From the NCBI GenBank assembly GCA_013407085.1, contig JACCGJ010019016.1, positions 1-64,000 of the forward strand: a stretch of 64,000 bases of DNA. Reading direction: 5' to 3'. The notes under the pieces are model-generated. The model was not told where the DNA came from. It saw only the letters and a list, made by a program, of their open reading frames with translations, and ran no database searches. The position numbers were made by a program, and so were the translations under genes. This document shows positions 61,330-64,000 of this stretch, one piece after another. How positions within the stretch are numbered: position 1 is the first letter of the stretch; every line of letters starts with the position of its first letter. This stretch comes from Atriophallophorus winterbourni (Eukaryota; Platyhelminthes; Trematoda; Plagiorchiida; Microphallidae).

Positions 61330-63700
61330 ACTTCAGATAATCCAGATACATCAATTCATGCTTTTATAGAAGCGTCATTAAATCATGCACACCATAAAAT
61401 TATAGCCGGCTGCTTCAATATGCGTAATTTAAACTAGCACGAACTCAGTAAATTTAGCTCTGACGCACCTTTTATGAAAATTCTTCACTTACAAAGTTAA
61501 AATAATTTATTGACAGACCGAATAGAAATGGCAAAATTCTCGACTTACTCTTTACTTTCAATATAGATCCAACTAACTTGCTATTATTGCCTTCTTTCGT
61601 CAATGGGGATCATAAAGTATAATCTTTTTATCTACTTTCGCTTACAAACCTACTGAAACAAGACAGTTCACTGTTACATAGACTAAAAACTACTTTTAAC
61701 ATTTATAAAGATAGAAGACTTGTGCAATTTCTTCTTTTCCATCGATTGTTCAAATATATCTTCTACATTCCTTTTGAAAACCATAGACTTATTTGACAAA
61801 GCTAGTAGTCCTAAAAAGCGTAACAAACAAACAAGTCATGATAAAATAGAAAATAAAATAGATCAATGGGTTTCAGTCGCAATAAACACTAATGGAGTTT
61901 TTGCTCAAATAGGAACTATTGAGTGACCACAAACTTATTCTAGTCCATACACTAATATCTTCAGAAAATAGAGCAGTGAACAGTTGTGATAATGAAGAAA
62001 CACTCAGCAGATTATTGAAATCTGAATCAATAAACTCAACCAGCATTGAAGATTTTTTCATTCAAGATCGACCCTCCAATTCTGGAGAAATAAGAAATAC
62101 AAGAACCAATACAATCTGAAAAGAATTCTTTTCATACTTTGATTTTACATAAAATACTTCTATTTATAAAGATATCACTAGAACATTTTTGACAACTAGT
62201 GCATTACAAAACTATGGCATAATTCTGAATGACATTAATGAACTTTGTAAGCAAACTAAGTTGAGCCTCAAGCCAGACATAACAGGCGTATCATTAGTCA
62301 TGATGATGTGGTGGTGATTTTAAAATTTATCTTTTGAACTTATTCAACACTTCAATAGAATCTGAAGTTATCAATTTAGAATGGATACACTACGTTGTTA
62401 CACCCAGACTTAATTCTGGCTTGAAACACACGGTATCAAATTATCTACGAATTAATCACGAAGCAGTTCTATCTAGATTAGTTGAAAAATTAGTTAAAAA
62501 ATCTATATATTTAATCATTTATCTTCAAGTTTCTTCTCTAGATCTCAACAGGGATCCATGAATAAAAGTTCTTTCCTTACATGCCAGCTTGAATACCTCG
62601 ACTATATTACTACTTCCATTGAGAAAGATTTGGCTGTCTTGGTTTTCTTTCTAAACATACCTAAATCCTTCGATATGTCTCTCATAAGTTATTATTATGG
62701 AAACTTAAATCATGGCGCGTAGGATTTAATTTTCTTTTCTGGCTAACTTTTTCTCTCACTGATCTCACTATCTCCATTGAAGTCAATGACCACAGATCTC
62801 ATAGCCTGCTTATTGCTAATGGGGTAATTAAGGTAGCGTATTAGCCCCATTACTGTTTTTTCTATATAAATGACATACATGATGTCATTTAACATGATTA
62901 TGACATGAAATTCGTTATCACATTTCCAGCTAATCAAACACAAACTTATATAGCTTGACTGATCGATGATTTAACAGCAGATGCCGATTTGGCTACAAAT
63001 AAGGCTATGAGGTTCACAACACCAAAATCAAATTTTATGTCTATTAGATTCACGATACAAAATGATTCAATTCTTCTTAACAATAACGCCATTCGAATGA
63101 TAGTCGGCACGCGAGATTCAGGATTTCAATATTCTGCATCACTCACTTCTAATTAAGAGATATGATATATTATTACTAAAACCAAACAAAGTATGAACAT
63201 TATACACAGATCTGTTATTCAATCTTATTTAAAAATGAAAATTTATAAATTATTCACCATTCCTCTTCTGGGCCATTTTAACTTAAAATATAGCAATATA
63301 AATAAATCAGATAGCACAGTTTTTAAAATACACAACGATCTTCTTTAAAATCAATCATCAGTTGTAACACCAAACAATCTCATAGAGAAAGACGTATACA
63401 AATGAACCTCGGTCGTTTATGGTTTCGAAGACTGAAGCATAATTTCATCTTATTATTTAGAATACTGTCATCGAAAAATATAGAAATAATTTCGAATGTT
63501 TATGTACGGCATTATTTAAAGTATAACTTGAGAAACAGTGAAAAACTTCAAATTACAGATGTTTTGTAATAGTGAAAGGAACAATTTCTACTTGACTAAA
63601 TGTGCTCAACTATGGAATCTCTTCCCAAAAGATATAATACTGTCAGGTTCAAATTAGATTTAAATTCTTCTTTTCCCTTCAACATTCCTTTTATTTTGAA
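61330..63700 (+). pseudogene. Ancient CR1/Jockey-like LINE
   Basis: Heavily mutated, AT-shifted copy on +. Endonuclease: KIIAGCFNMRNLN (Asp of GDFN replaced by Cys) near 61400, and LLSDHKLILVHTLIS near 61915. RT: SIEVNDHRSHSLLIANGV then YINDIHDV near 62780-62885 (before and after the GVPQGSVLGP region, itself broken). C-terminus: ERNNFYLTKCAQLWNLFPKD near 63580-63630. Stops occur in all frames between the blocks. Much older than the LINEs at 3.6-42 kb. Confidence 0.6.
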
Positions 63701-63746
63701 CTTAGTTACAAAACTTGAATTTTGTGAAATAGATTTTGCTTTTGTT

Positions 63747-63968
63747 TTATTTTCCTACAGTATTTTGATATGAAACATTTCTTTTTGTAATTATTCTATT
63801 GGAAATCTTCTGTTCACATATTTGGTGAAGCTTTTGTTTTAATTCATTGTTGAGGCCATTGTCGGTCATTGTTGTTGAATTCGGTTGCGATTTTGGGCAC
63901 TTGTATTTGGCTTGTATTTTCACACCACTTTTGGGTGTCTTGTCTTTGATAGACATTTTGGACGGCAA
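63747..63968 (-). CDS. Unidentified ORF at window edge
   Basis: 73 codons, Lys/Gln/Asn rich, on the - strand, opposite to the ancient LINE. Could be part of another element's ORF1 or chance. Not recognised; may extend beyond the window. Confidence 0.15.
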   Translation of the reverse strand: MPSKMSIKDKTPKSGVKIQAKYKCPKSQPNSTTMTDNGLNNELKQKLHQICEQKISNRIITKRNVSYQNTVGK

Positions 63969-64000
63969 TTTTGGTAACTCCTTCCATTCTTTTTGTATCT

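Noticed and set aside
1..64000. tRNA, rRNA or CRISPR features
   Set aside because: No tRNA T-arm/CCA-like structure, rRNA core sequence or regularly spaced short repeats were recognised; tandem repeats seen are microsatellites or large transposon-derived units.

Overview
Eukaryotic nuclear DNA, most likely from a digenean trematode (fluke). The reasons are a multi-exon animal glutathione synthetase gene with one 30-nt intron, a compact ENY2 gene with a 38-nt first intron, and a dense mix of RTE-like and CR1-like LINEs, Ty3/gypsy-type LTR elements and a short retroposon with a (CATA)n tail. Species cannot be fixed from sequence alone.

Host genes. (1) GSS, glutathione synthetase, + strand, about 17.18-47.09 kb: eight exons whose phases all agree and which add up to 510 codons plus stop. 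Intron 4 is 21.2 kb and holds most of the transposons. (2) ENY2 (SAGA/TREX-2 subunit), - strand, 48.27-49.88 kb: three exons, 101 codons. The two genes are convergent, about 1.2 kb apart. No other host gene is recognised; one small - strand ORF (50.17-50.47 kb) is listed with low confidence.

Mobile DNA, left to right. 0-3.3 kb: CR1-like RT fragments, short retroposon pieces and an RTE-like 5' UTR piece. 3.6-8.3 kb: a CR1-type LINE with both ORFs open. 8.4-13.1 kb: RTE copy 'D' (- strand), split by a short retroposon (9-bp target duplication) and by an internally deleted LTR element (CATAA duplication). 13.2-16.9 kb: RTE copy 'E' (+), split by a 3.2-kb gypsy element (TATTG duplication) that lacks RT/RNase H and carries an inverted RT piece. 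22.7-42.15 kb: RTE copy 'C' (+), bounded by a perfect 13-bp target duplication, containing RTE 'A' (+), which in turn contains RTE 'B' (-). The left part of this nest has been tandemly multiplied: three units of about 3.95-3.99 kb plus a deleted, indel-rich fourth. 45.8-46.3 kb: piggyBac transposase remnant. 48.5-56.4 kb: more RTE pieces, a hammerhead-like motif, microsatellites and an LTR-gag fragment. 57-61.3 kb: AT-rich with no recognisable gene. 61.3-63.7 kb: an old, heavily mutated CR1/Jockey-like LINE.

The least expected observations are: a short stem-loop with one compensatory base-pair change shared by the short retroposon and the 5' regions of several RTE copies; a 15-nt perfect complementarity between the LTR and the primer-binding position of one LTR element (suggesting self-priming); the microhomology-bounded tandem array inside the GSS intron; and a Penelope-style hammerhead ribozyme motif. 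LINE clade names (RTE-like, CR1-like) rest on motif reading only.
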